Below, piece after piece: positions 25,738 to 34,156 of a stretch of 64,000 nucleotides of DNA. Each line of letters begins with the position of its first letter. Within the stretch, counting starts at the first letter, position 1. Source of the stretch: Sphaerisporangium rufum (lineage in GTDB: Bacteria > Actinomycetota > Actinomycetes > Streptosporangiales > Streptosporangiaceae); assembly GCF_016863395.1 (NCBI RefSeq), contig NZ_BOOU01000071.1, forward strand, positions 1 through 64,000, written 5' to 3'. Below the pieces are notes generated by a model. The model was not told the DNA's origin. It worked only from the letters and a program-made list of their open reading frames with translations, and ran no database searches. Made by a program: the position numbers and the translations under genes.

Positions 25738-26406
25738 TCAGGAGTCGATGAGACGGCTGGTGAAGCCATCGCGGACGAGGGACTCGTACGCGGCATGCAC
25801 GGCCTCCGGAACCTCCTGCTCGATGGCGAACCCGAGCTTCGGGTACTCGATCACCCGCTGGAGGTCGCCGGCGAGCATGTCCAGGACGAGTTTCTCGTCG
25901 CCGATGGACTTCAGGTAGTCGTCGAACTCCAGCGGCTCCGACGCGCAGCGGATTTCGACGTCGGGCCACAGCTTGCGGGCGGTCGCGAACGATCGCCTTT
26001 CCATATAGGGCTTGGAGATCAGCAGCACCGTGGCCGGGTGGATGCCGGCGGCGGCGAGGACCTCGAGGGCCAGGGTGATGTTCTGCCCGGTGTTGGTCGC
26101 GTTGGGCTCCAGCAGGATCGCCTCGGCGGGAACACCAAGGTCGATGGCGTGTGCGCGGAAGTGAACGGCCTCTCCTTGCGGGAAGACCTTGGCGGTGGTG
26201 GGACTGTTGCCGCCGGTGAACACCAGCACCGGGAAAAGCCCGGCGCGATACAGCCCGGCGGAGTGGGTCGCGACGCCGAGGTCGTGGCTGCCCAGCCCGA
26301 TCGCCACGTCGACGGGCCGCAGCTCATGCCGCATCAGGTGGTAGTCCCAGATCAGCTTCGCCTGACGCCGCTGGTCTTCGGTGATGGCCTGCGGGTCGTT
26401 GCTCAC
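25738..26406 (-). CDS. YdcF/ElyC/SanA-family protein
   Basis: 222 residues of the DUF218 (YdcF) family, a Rossmann-like fold of uncertain activity. Recognisable blocks are DVAIGLGSHDLGVATHSAGLY, LVFTGGNSP, EAILLEPNATNTGQNI and VLLISKPYMERRSF. In contrast to the envelope members ElyC and SanA it has no transmembrane anchor, so it acts in the cytoplasm. It is followed, after a 277-bp gap, by the XRE regulator on the same strand. The substrate is unknown. Confidence 0.82.
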   Translation of the reverse strand: MSNDPQAITEDQRRQAKLIWDYHLMRHELRPVDVAIGLGSHDLGVATHSAGLYRAGLFPVLVFTGGNSPTTAKVFPQGEAVHFRAHAIDLGVPAEAILLEPNATNTGQNITLALEVLAAAGIHPATVLLISKPYMERRSFATARKLWPDVEIRCASEPLEFDDYLKSIGDEKLVLDMLAGDLQRVIEYPKLGFAIEQEVPEAVHAAYESLVRDGFTSRLIDS

Positions 26407-26456
26407 GTGTTACTCTGGGTCACCGTTTGCCAGGACCTGGTCGGCCTTTCCTTCGT

Positions 26457-26561
26457 GTGATCGCCCAGGAGATCTTGGAGGACCTGCAAGCAGCGCCCAG
26501 CGAATTCGCTGCCATCGCCGAAGCCCTCCAGCAGTCCCGAGCCGGGTCCGCCGACGGGTAG
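26457..26561 (+). pseudogene. possible 3' remnant of a type I methylase (HsdM-like) gene
   Basis: A 34-codon frame reading VIAQEILEDLQAAPSEFAAIAEALQQSRAG... resembles the extreme C-terminus of N-6 DNA methylases (EILEDL-x-AAL-x-EF-x-AIAEAL). Nothing of the catalytic domain is present and there is no ribosome site. It lies between two minus-strand genes. Reading: a scar of a lost restriction-modification gene. The similarity is from memory and short. Confidence 0.35.
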
Positions 26562-26683
26562 CCGACCGCGACGAGTCGACTCCGCCTACGGTGTGCCGAT
26601 GATCAGCGCACCCGGCGCCAGCGAGCCGCCAGAGACCGGCATGACAGATGGTCGTGGGCTCCGGCGGCTCGGCTGGAGGTGCC

Positions 26684-27997
26684 TCAGGCGTAGGTGCTCT
26701 GTGGCGGCGGGGTGGTCAGCAGCTTGCGGAACTCGATGACGGAGTCGCGGCCACGCTGCTCGGGAGGGACGGCTCGAAGCACCAGGTTGCCGGTCTCCAT
26801 GATGTGGTTGCTGCGATAGGCCGGTGCCAGCGTGTCGATCGCCGCCGCCGCTTGGCGAACGCCCTCGTCGATGCCGCCCCGGGTCACCGTGCACATCGCC
26901 CCATGGAGTTGGACGTTGACCAGGTACAGGTAGTCGCGTGCGGACTTCAGTACGTTCTCCCGGGCGGTGTCCGCTGCGGATTCCTTGCCCGCTGCCGCGT
27001 ACACCCAGCTTTCCGCGAAATCGATCTTATTCGAGGTCCAGAAGCCGTACTGGTCGGCGGTGCAGTGGTCGGCGGATCGGCGCAGGGTGGTCAGGGTGGC
27101 AAGCGCTTCGTCATGCCGGCCCAGCATGGACATGGCCTTGGCTTTGGTGATCAGTAGCTCTGGATACGGCTTGTCGATGAGTTGCTGGGTGCTGTGCACC
27201 ATGTGCAGGATCGTCCCCGGGTCACGCTGGCCGTACAAACCGTGACCCGCCGCCTCGGCGCGGACCAGGAGGCGGACGGTGAGGTCGCCGGAGGTGTCGG
27301 CGGCCTGGCGGGCGGTGTCCCACCAGCGGACGGCGGCGCCGTGGTCGGCGAGGCGGGTGAGCGCGTTGGCGTGCAGCGCGGCCAGCATGGCGGTGATGCG
27401 GTGCAGTTCGGTGGCCTGCGCCGGAGGCGCGGTCCGGGTCTGCTGCCGGACGGCGGCCAGGTCGATGACCAGGTCGGCGGCCACCTGAGCGGGTGGTCGG
27501 GTGCGTAGCGCGTACAGGTGGTCGGCGCAGGCCTGTTCCCAGTCGGCCAGGTCGCGGCCGGGGTGTTCGAAGTCGGTGTCGAGCAGTCGCCGGAGCGGTT
27601 CGGTGGCGATGCCGAACGTGCTGAGGGTGCCGAGGCCGGCCAGGAGGTGCAGGGCGGTCCGACGTTCCATCTCGTCGTCTCCCATGCCGAGTGTGGAGTT
27701 TTCTCCATATCTACCCGGATGGGGCCGGACCGACTCGGCGGCCTGCAGCCGAAGCATCACCGCGTGCAGCACGCTCAGCATCCCGCCGGCGCCGTAGATC
27801 TGGTCCAGCCGGGCGACCAGGTCCGCCGCCGGCATCCGCTCGCCGCGCTCGAAGCGGCCCAGGTTGGAGAAGTCGGTGAACGCCAGCTCGCCCGCCCGCC
27901 GCAGCGACATGTTCGACCGGCTCTGCCGGAAATGCCGCAGCACCGCCCCGAACAGCCGCTCCACCGAAGCGTGCGGATCGATCATCTCCTCGCCCAC
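26684..27997 (-). CDS. XRE-family regulator with TPR-like C-terminal domain
   Basis: About 437 residues. The N-terminal helix-turn-helix is VLRHFRQSRSNMSLRRAGELAFTDFSNLGRFERGERMPAADLVARLD. The rest is all-helical with TPR-like repeats (LHRITAMLAALHANALTRLADHGAAVRWW, LITKAKAMSMLGRHDEALATL), a layout common in actinomycete DNA-binding proteins that sense peptides or small molecules. The frame opens at 28063; GTG at 27997 is preferred because GGGAG lies 5 nt upstream. Less extreme GC than the flanking genes. Confidence 0.8.
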   Translation of the reverse strand: MGEEMIDPHASVERLFGAVLRHFRQSRSNMSLRRAGELAFTDFSNLGRFERGERMPAADLVARLDQIYGAGGMLSVLHAVMLRLQAAESVRPHPGRYGENSTLGMGDDEMERRTALHLLAGLGTLSTFGIATEPLRRLLDTDFEHPGRDLADWEQACADHLYALRTRPPAQVAADLVIDLAAVRQQTRTAPPAQATELHRITAMLAALHANALTRLADHGAAVRWWDTARQAADTSGDLTVRLLVRAEAAGHGLYGQRDPGTILHMVHSTQQLIDKPYPELLITKAKAMSMLGRHDEALATLTTLRRSADHCTADQYGFWTSNKIDFAESWVYAAAGKESAADTARENVLKSARDYLYLVNVQLHGAMCTVTRGGIDEGVRQAAAAIDTLAPAYRSNHIMETGNLVLRAVPPEQRGRDSVIEFRKLLTTPPPQSTYA

Positions 27998-28259
27998 CAC
28001 GACTCCCTTCCAGGCCCGCACCGGCAGCCCATCGGGCCCCGGCTTCACCCACTCCACCAGCACCGATCACTCATGATGGTCGCACCGACACTCTGGGTGG
28101 CGCAGGGAATCGCGAATCATGCCGGGAGCGGTTCCAGCACGGGCCATGCGGCGGCCCGGAGCCTCGCGGGCCGGCACCCATCGAGCGGGTGGCCTGAGGC
28201 GGTGGGCCGGGTGGGAGCCCCGGCCGGGGTGGCCCGATGCTCGACCCGGCCGGGGGGGT

Positions 28260-29249
28260 TCAGGTGGTGACGGCGGCCAGGTCGGCGCACATGGCGTGCA
28301 GGGCGTCGCGGGCCGGGCCGGGCGGCAGCGCGTCCAGGGCGCCGGTGGCGCGGGCGGTGTGCCGGATCACCTCCTGGCGGGTCTCGGCCAGGGCGGGGGA
28401 GCGGCGCAGCAGCCGGGCGGCGGTGGCCAGCCGGCCGGGGTCGGTGATGGGGCCGCCCGCGACCAGCCGGCGCAGCCGGGCCGGGCCGCGGCCGCGGCGG
28501 CGGGTGGCCCGCAGCACCGGCAGCGTGGCCACGCCCTGCCGCAGGTCGGCGTAGGCGGGCTTGCCGGTGTCGGCGGCGGGCGCGGCGGCGTCCAGTAGGT
28601 CGTCGGCGAGCTGGAAGGCGATGCCGTAGGACTCGCCGAACGCGGTCAGCGCCTCGCGGGCCGGTTCGGCGACCCCGGCCGCCCGGGCGCCCAGGCCGGC
28701 GGCCAGCGCGAACAGCGCCGCCGTCTTGTCGGCGATGACGCCCAGGTAGAAGCGCTCGGGGTCGGCGTCGCCCGGCCCGAACGCCTCGCGCAGTTGCCCG
28801 GAGACCAGCCGGGTCACCATGCGGGTCTGCTCGTGCAGCGCGCCGGCGCCGAGCGGCGCGGCCAGCTCGGCGGCCCGGGCGACCAGCAGGTCGCCGGCCA
28901 GCACGGCGACCCGGTTCCCCCACCGGGCGTTCGCGCTCGGCACGCCGCGCCGGGTGGCCGCCTCGTCCATCACGTCGTCGTGGTACAGCGACGCCACGTG
29001 CAGCAGCTCCACCGCCGCCGCGGCGTTCCGGACGGCGGGCCGGTCGAACTCGCCGAACCGGGCGGCCAGCAGCGCCAGCGCGGGGCGCCGCCGCTTTCCC
29101 CCGGCCCGCAGCAGGTGGCCGGCGACCATGCCGGACAGCGGGTCGCGGGGGTCGTCCACGGTGTCCTGCAGCAGGTCCTCCACCTCGGCCAGCGCCGCGC
29201 GCAGCCAGCCGGCCAGGTCCTCGCCGGTGATGTTCGGCACGGCGGTCAT
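28260..29249 (-). CDS. polyprenyl (isoprenyl) diphosphate synthase
   Basis: 329 residues of the trans-isoprenyl diphosphate synthase family, which condenses isopentenyl diphosphate with an allylic diphosphate. The first Asp-rich motif is HDDVMDEAATRRG with GGKRRRP upstream; the second is FQLADDLLDAAA. Its ATG overlaps the stop of the upstream membrane-protein gene (ATGA), so the two are coupled. Product chain length cannot be read with confidence. It could supply menaquinone side chains or a specialised terpenoid; no terpene cyclase or menaquinone gene is adjacent. Confidence 0.9.
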   Translation of the reverse strand: MTAVPNITGEDLAGWLRAALAEVEDLLQDTVDDPRDPLSGMVAGHLLRAGGKRRRPALALLAARFGEFDRPAVRNAAAAVELLHVASLYHDDVMDEAATRRGVPSANARWGNRVAVLAGDLLVARAAELAAPLGAGALHEQTRMVTRLVSGQLREAFGPGDADPERFYLGVIADKTAALFALAAGLGARAAGVAEPAREALTAFGESYGIAFQLADDLLDAAAPAADTGKPAYADLRQGVATLPVLRATRRRGRGPARLRRLVAGGPITDPGRLATAARLLRRSPALAETRQEVIRHTARATGALDALPPGPARDALHAMCADLAAVTT

Positions 29250-30349
29250 CCCCGCCCGCCGCAGGTGCCGCAGGCGCTCCGGCGCCGCAGGTAATAGGCG
29301 AAGGCCGCCAGCCCCAGGGCGACGCTCCACACCGGCCACAGGCCGTGGATCACCAGGCCCACCGGGCCGGGCATCATCCGCCACATGATCGGGGAGGTGA
29401 CGATGCCGATACCGCCGGACATGACGATGGCCGACACGATGGCGGCCGGCACGACCGCGAGCCGGACCGGGACCGGCCGGCCGGCCAGCCCGGGCAGCCA
29501 GCGGGGGAAGACCTCGCCGAACGGCCGGACCAGGCCCAGGGTGAGCAGGGCGCCGGCGGTGGCGAACGTGGCCAGCCCGGTGCCGGCCCAGACGCCGCCG
29601 GTCGCCCACAGTGTGGCGAGCTGCGCGTCGCTGATCCCGAGCGGGATGTGCAGCAGCCAGGCGAACCGGTCCACCGCGTACAGCAGCGGGACGACCACGG
29701 CGATCCCGGTCGCCCAGCGGCCGATCCGGGCCCAGCGGGCCCGGTCGGCCGCCGTCCGGTCACCGTCCCGCCCGCAGGCGGCGCACGCCCCCCTGGTGCG
29801 CCGCTGCCAGCCCAGGACGGTGGCCGCCAGCAGGAACCCGCCCAGCACCGTCCAGGCCTGGCCGGCGTTCGACCAGTTGAAGACGACCGAGTAGTCGACG
29901 CCCTTCGGCCAGCCGAACGGCGCCCCGAGGATGAGCATCGGCGCGTAGCCGGCCAGTGCCAGCAGGTGCGGCGAGGGGATGACCCCGATCAGGATCGCGG
30001 TGACCGTCCAGCCGAAGCCGAGCAGCAGGACCCGGGCCGGGCCGGCCAGCCGGACCGCGTGCCGGCCGGACATGGCGAGCGCGGCGACGGAGGTGGCCAG
30101 CAGCACGGCGGCGAGCACCGGTGCGGCGACCTCCGGTGACACGGTGTGCACGGGGCCGAGATCGCCGCCGCCCCGGTCGTTCGGGCCGTAGGGGTAGCCG
30201 CGGCCGGTGACCGTCCAGGCCAGCGCGAGCAGGCCGTAGGTGGCGGCCCACAGGGCGGTCAGCGGCCCGGCCCGGCCGGGCGCCGCGGCGGGCCGGGCGG
30301 CGGGCGCTCCGCCCGGCGCGACGGCGGCCGGGCTGGATGACGAGATCAC
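29246..30349 (-). CDS. polytopic membrane protein with two CxxCG motifs
   Basis: 367 residues with about eight hydrophobic helices after an Ala/Pro-rich lead. A cytoplasmic or extracellular loop carries GACAACGRDGD (about residues 186-196) and the C-terminus ends SACGTCGGRG: two CxxCG motifs that could share a metal or form disulfides. I do not recognise a functional family. It is the first gene of a two-gene unit with the polyprenyl synthase, suggesting a role with an isoprenoid lipid in the membrane. That role is inference from gene order. Confidence 0.7.
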   Translation of the reverse strand: MISSSSPAAVAPGGAPAARPAAAPGRAGPLTALWAATYGLLALAWTVTGRGYPYGPNDRGGGDLGPVHTVSPEVAAPVLAAVLLATSVAALAMSGRHAVRLAGPARVLLLGFGWTVTAILIGVIPSPHLLALAGYAPMLILGAPFGWPKGVDYSVVFNWSNAGQAWTVLGGFLLAATVLGWQRRTRGACAACGRDGDRTAADRARWARIGRWATGIAVVVPLLYAVDRFAWLLHIPLGISDAQLATLWATGGVWAGTGLATFATAGALLTLGLVRPFGEVFPRWLPGLAGRPVPVRLAVVPAAIVSAIVMSGGIGIVTSPIMWRMMPGPVGLVIHGLWPVWSVALGLAAFAYYLRRRSACGTCGGRG

Positions 30350-30559
30350 GATCTGCTCCCTGGACTTGTGGTCGACGCCGCGTGGCGCCGATCACCAGCG
30401 TCGTCTCCGGCGAGTGGCCGGGGTTCCCCCGGGCGGCCGAACCGGGTCCCCCCGCCGGGGGAGCCCGGCGGTGCCGGACACCCGGTGGAGTCTCGCGATG
30501 ACGGTGTGAAGTCCCGTCAAACCGGGCATTTGTCGAATATCGGGGGAAAGGGCGTAGAA

Positions 30560-31522
30560 ATGCGTCGTCGTCGGGTGCTGGCGCTCGGCGCCGGTCTCGT
30601 CGCGCTGGCCGCCGGCTGCGGAACCGAGGGCGGCCCCCGCCGGCCGGCCGCGGCCCGCTTCTCGATGGTCGTCGCCGGGCCGTACGGGGGCGGCGCCGAC
30701 CGGCTGGGCCGCTTCATCAAGGGGGACGCCGAGCAGGCCGCGCTGGTCGCCGGCCTGGACGTGGTCAACCGGCCGGACCGCACCGCGCTCGGCGAGTTCG
30801 TCGGCCCCCGCCCGCCCGGCCGGCTGCTGATCGCCGAGCCCGCGATGATCGCCACGATGCCCGGCGGCCGGCGGGCCGGTGCCTTCGCCGGTACCACGCC
30901 GCTGGCCCGGCTGTGCGGGGAGTGGGAACTGCTGGTGGTGCCGGCCGGCTCCCGGCTGCGCAGCTTCGACGCGTTCGCCGACGTGCTGCGCCGGGATCCG
31001 GCCCGGCTGGTGCTGGCCGGGCGGGCCGCGGGCGGGGTGGACCACATGCTGTTCGGGCTGCTGGCCGAGAGCCTCGGCGTGGACCCGCGGCTGCTGCGCT
31101 ACGCCCCCCATTCCAGCACCGGGCAGGCCGTCGCCGCGCTCGCGGCCGGCCGGGTGGCGGCGGTGGTGGCCGGCCGGGCCGGCCTCGGGGCCCGGCTGCG
31201 CGCCGGTGACCTGCGGGTGCTCGCGGTGTCCGCCCCGCACCGGCTCGGCGGCGTGGACGCGCCGACCCTGCTGGAGTGCGACGTGCACCTGTACTACGCC
31301 GACTGGCGCGCACTGATCGGCACCGGCCGGCTGCCGGCCGCCGACCAGGACGCGCTGACCCGTATGTGCCGGGAGATCACCTCCTCCGCGCGCTGGCGGC
31401 GGATGTGCCGGCACAACGGCTGGAGTCCGATCTATCTCGACGGTGAGGACTTCCGGCAGTGGCTGCGGGTGGAGTGCGCCCGCCTCGGCCGCGTGCTGGA
31501 CGACCTCGGGGCGCGGGCCTGA
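30560..31522 (+). CDS. TctC/Bug-like solute-binding lipoprotein
   Basis: 320 residues resembling the extracytoplasmic binding proteins of tripartite tricarboxylate transporters. The N-terminus RRRVLALGAGLVALAAGCG gives a lipobox with Cys20 (an arginine-rich, possibly Tat-like lead). The mature part shows the family's pattern: FSMVVAGPYGGGADRLGRF, VVNRPDRTALGEF and AAGRVAAVVAGRAGLGARLRAGDLRVLAVSAP. No TctA or TctB membrane gene is nearby, so it is an orphan binding protein or a sensor. It is divergent from the membrane protein/polyprenyl synthase unit. Confidence 0.78.
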   Translation: MRRRRVLALGAGLVALAAGCGTEGGPRRPAAARFSMVVAGPYGGGADRLGRFIKGDAEQAALVAGLDVVNRPDRTALGEFVGPRPPGRLLIAEPAMIATMPGGRRAGAFAGTTPLARLCGEWELLVVPAGSRLRSFDAFADVLRRDPARLVLAGRAAGGVDHMLFGLLAESLGVDPRLLRYAPHSSTGQAVAALAAGRVAAVVAGRAGLGARLRAGDLRVLAVSAPHRLGGVDAPTLLECDVHLYYADWRALIGTGRLPAADQDALTRMCREITSSARWRRMCRHNGWSPIYLDGEDFRQWLRVECARLGRVLDDLGARA

Positions 31523-31544
31523 CCGGAAAGACGATCAGCGCCAA

Positions 31545-31588
31545 CACAATCTGTGGGGGTTGTTGCGTCGCGGGCCACTAGATGTAGG
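31545..31588. promoter_or_regulatory. tandem NrdR-box-like sites
   Basis: CACAATCTGTGG (31545-31556) and CACTAGATGTAG (31577-31588) share 8 of 12 positions and the CACnAnnTGTnG frame of NrdR boxes. They are spaced 32 bp, close to three helical turns, as known for NrdR sites, and flank and overlap the nrdA promoter. Confidence 0.55.
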
Positions 31589-31591
31589 ATC
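31564..31591 (+). promoter_or_regulatory. nrdAB promoter
   Basis: TTGCGT and TAGGAT with a 16-bp spacer. The predicted start near 31598 coincides with the 5' edge of the riboswitch. Confidence 0.5.
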
Positions 31592-31599
31592 CTGATCGT

Positions 31600-31780
31600 C
31601 GCTGGTTCGCCCCTCGGGGCGAGGCAAGAGGGAACCCGGTGCGATTCCGGGGCTGCCCCGCAGCGGTGAGCGGGAACGACCGCCGTCATGAGCACTGGGC
31701 CGCCCGCGGCCTGGGAAGCGACGGCCGGTAGGCATGCGCAGGATGCCCGCGAGCCCGAAGACCTGCCGGTGACGCCGTCG
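31600..31780 (+). promoter_or_regulatory. cobalamin riboswitch upstream of nrdAB
   Basis: The leader contains the conserved cobalamin aptamer elements in order: GAGGGAACCCGGTGCGATTC, CGGGGCTGCCCCGCAGCGGTGA, CACTGGG, and the B12-box-like end AGCCCGAAGACCTGCCGG. Downstream, the nrdA ribosome site GAGGAG (31899-31904) can pair with CTCCTC at 31870-31875, which suggests control of translation. Known logic in Streptomyces: when B12 is present it shuts off class I nrdAB because the B12-dependent class II enzyme takes over. Confidence 0.9.
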
Positions 31781-31909
31781 TCCATGCCCCGAGGGAGGGC
31801 GCCGCGACGGAGCGACCCGGCGGGCCCGCGTTGACCGCGCGGCCGGCCGCGGTCGGGCTCCGGCGCGCGCTCCTCCCGGCGGGGAGTCCGAGCGCAGCGA
31901 GGAGACAGC

Positions 31910-34156
31910 ATGACCGTGACCAGCGACCGGCCGGCCGGGCCGGGATCGGCCGGGGGTGGTGAGCGGCGGCTCGCCATCGAGGAGGCCGCCGCCCGGGTGA
32001 TCACCGACCCGGAGAACTCCCGGATCGCCGCCGGCCTGCTCGCCGAGGAGATCATCGAGGAGGCCGCGGCGCACGGCGTGCGGTCGTTCGCCGAGTCGGT
32101 GGCCGCCGCGCACCAGGCCGGCCTGGTGCACGACGAGCTCGCCGCCTTCGTCCGGTCCGCCGCCGCCGAGCTGGACGCGCTGGTGGACCACGCGGCCGAC
32201 GCCCGGTTCGAGTACTTCGGCCTGCGCACCGTCTACGACCGCTACCTGCTGCGGCACCCGGTGACCCGCGGCGTGCTGGAACGGCCGCAGCACTTCTTCC
32301 TGCGGGTCGCCTGCGGGCTGTCCGGCACGGTGGCCGAGGCCGCCGAGCTGTACCGGCTGATGTCCACCCTGTGCTACCTGCCGAGCTCGCCGACGCTGTT
32401 CAACTCCGGCGCCCGCCGCCCGCAGCTTTCCTCGTGCTTCCTGCTCGACTCGCCGCGCGACGAGCTGGAGGCGATCTACGAGCGGTACGGCCAGATCGCC
32501 CGGCTGTCGAAGTACGCCGGCGGCATCGGCGTCTCCTGGACCCGGGTGCGGGCGCGCGGCTCGCTGATCCGGGGCACCAACGGGCTGTCCAACGGCATCG
32601 TGCCCTGGCTGCGCACCCTGGACGCCAGCGTCGCCGCGGTCAACCAGGGCGGCCGGCGCAAGGGCGCGGCGTGCGTGTACCTGGAGCCCTGGCACGCCGA
32701 CGTGGAGGAGTTCCTGGAGCTGCGCGACAACACCGGCGAGGACGCCCGGCGCACCCACAACCTCAACCTCGCCAACTGGATCCCCGACGAGTTCATGCGC
32801 CGGGTGGAGGCCGACGGGGTGTGGTCGCTGTTCGACCCCAAGGAGGTGCCCGAGCTGGCCGACCTGTGGGGCGCCGCGTTCGACGAGCGGTACCGGGCGG
32901 CCGAGGCGGCCGGCACCTACGTCCGCCAGGTCCCGGCCCGGGCGCTGTACGGCCGGATGATGCGCACGCTCGCGCAGACCGGCAACGGCTGGATGACCTT
33001 CAAGGACGCCGCCAACCGGGCCTGCAACCAGACCGCGCGCCCGGAGAACGTCGTCCACCTGTCGAACCTGTGCACCGAGATCATCGAGGTGACCAGCGAC
33101 GCGGAGACCGCGGTGTGCAACCTCGGCTCGGTGAACCTGGCCGCCCACCTGGCCGGCGACGGCCTGGACTGGGCGCGGCTGCGGGCCACGGTGACCACCG
33201 CGGTGCGCTTCCTGGACCGGTCGATCGACCGCGGCTTCTACCCGACGCCGCAGGCCCGGGCGGCCAACCTGCGCTGGCGGCCGATCGGGCTCGGCGTGAT
33301 GGGGCTGGCCGACGTGTTCTTCGCGCTGCGCCTGCCGTTCGACTCGGCCGAGGCGCTCGCGCTGTCCACCCGGATCGCCGAGGAGATCGCGCTGGCCGCC
33401 TACGCCGCGTCCGCGACGCTCGCCGAGGAGTCCGGCCCGCACCCCTCCTATCCCGACACCCGGGCCGCCGCCGGGGTGCTGCACCCCGACCACTTCCCGG
33501 ACGCGGCGCCGGCGCACCCCGCCGAGTGGGCGGCGCTGCGCGAGCGGATCGCGGCGACCGGGCTGCGCAACTCGCTGCTGGTCGCCATCGCGCCCACCGC
33601 GACGATCGCCTCGATCGCCGGGTGCTACGAATGCGTCGAGCCGCAGGTGTCCAACGTGTTCAAGCGCGAGACGCTGTCGGGGGAGTTCCTCCAGGTCAAC
33701 CGCTATCTGGTCCGCGACCTGCGCGAGCGGGGGCTGTGGACGCCCCGGGTGCGGGACGCGATCAAGCGGGCCGACGGGTCGGTGCAGGGCGTCGCCGAGC
33801 TGCCCGAGGACCTGCGGCGGCTGTACCGCACCGCCTGGGAGCTGCCGCAGAAGGCGCTGATCGACCTGGCCGCCGCCCGGCAGCCGTACATCGACCAGTC
33901 GCAGTCGCTGAACCTGTTCATGGCCGCCCCGACGATCGGCAAGCTGTCGTCGATGTACGCCTACGCCTGGCGGGCCGGGCTGAAGACCACCTACTACCTG
34001 CGCTCGCGGCCGGCGACCCGCATCGCGCAGACCACCGTCGCGGCCGAGGACGCCGTACCCGCCCCCGGGCCCGTCCTCGCACCCGCCGCCGGGCCGGACG
34101 CCGGCGCGGTGGCCTGTTCCCTGGAGAACCCCGAGATCTGCGAGGCGTGCCAGTGA
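31910..34156 (+). CDS. nrdA: class I ribonucleoside-diphosphate reductase, alpha subunit
   Basis: 748 residues. This subunit reduces ribonucleoside diphosphates to deoxy forms using a radical passed from NrdB. Active-site signatures are present: QLSSCFLLD (first redox Cys), NLCTEI (thiyl-radical Cys with the Asn and Glu), and AVCNLGSVNL (second redox Cys). The C-terminal shuttle pair Cys744/Cys747 is in EICEACQ, and the radical-path tyrosines are in KTTYYLRS. I see no ATP-cone sequence in the first 100 residues. The stop overlaps the nrdB start (TGATG). Confidence 0.95.
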   Translation: MTVTSDRPAGPGSAGGGERRLAIEEAAARVITDPENSRIAAGLLAEEIIEEAAAHGVRSFAESVAAAHQAGLVHDELAAFVRSAAAELDALVDHAADARFEYFGLRTVYDRYLLRHPVTRGVLERPQHFFLRVACGLSGTVAEAAELYRLMSTLCYLPSSPTLFNSGARRPQLSSCFLLDSPRDELEAIYERYGQIARLSKYAGGIGVSWTRVRARGSLIRGTNGLSNGIVPWLRTLDASVAAVNQGGRRKGAACVYLEPWHADVEEFLELRDNTGEDARRTHNLNLANWIPDEFMRRVEADGVWSLFDPKEVPELADLWGAAFDERYRAAEAAGTYVRQVPARALYGRMMRTLAQTGNGWMTFKDAANRACNQTARPENVVHLSNLCTEIIEVTSDAETAVCNLGSVNLAAHLAGDGLDWARLRATVTTAVRFLDRSIDRGFYPTPQARAANLRWRPIGLGVMGLADVFFALRLPFDSAEALALSTRIAEEIALAAYAASATLAEESGPHPSYPDTRAAAGVLHPDHFPDAAPAHPAEWAALRERIAATGLRNSLLVAIAPTATIASIAGCYECVEPQVSNVFKRETLSGEFLQVNRYLVRDLRERGLWTPRVRDAIKRADGSVQGVAELPEDLRRLYRTAWELPQKALIDLAAARQPYIDQSQSLNLFMAAPTIGKLSSMYAYAWRAGLKTTYYLRSRPATRIAQTTVAAEDAVPAPGPVLAPAAGPDAGAVACSLENPEICEACQ

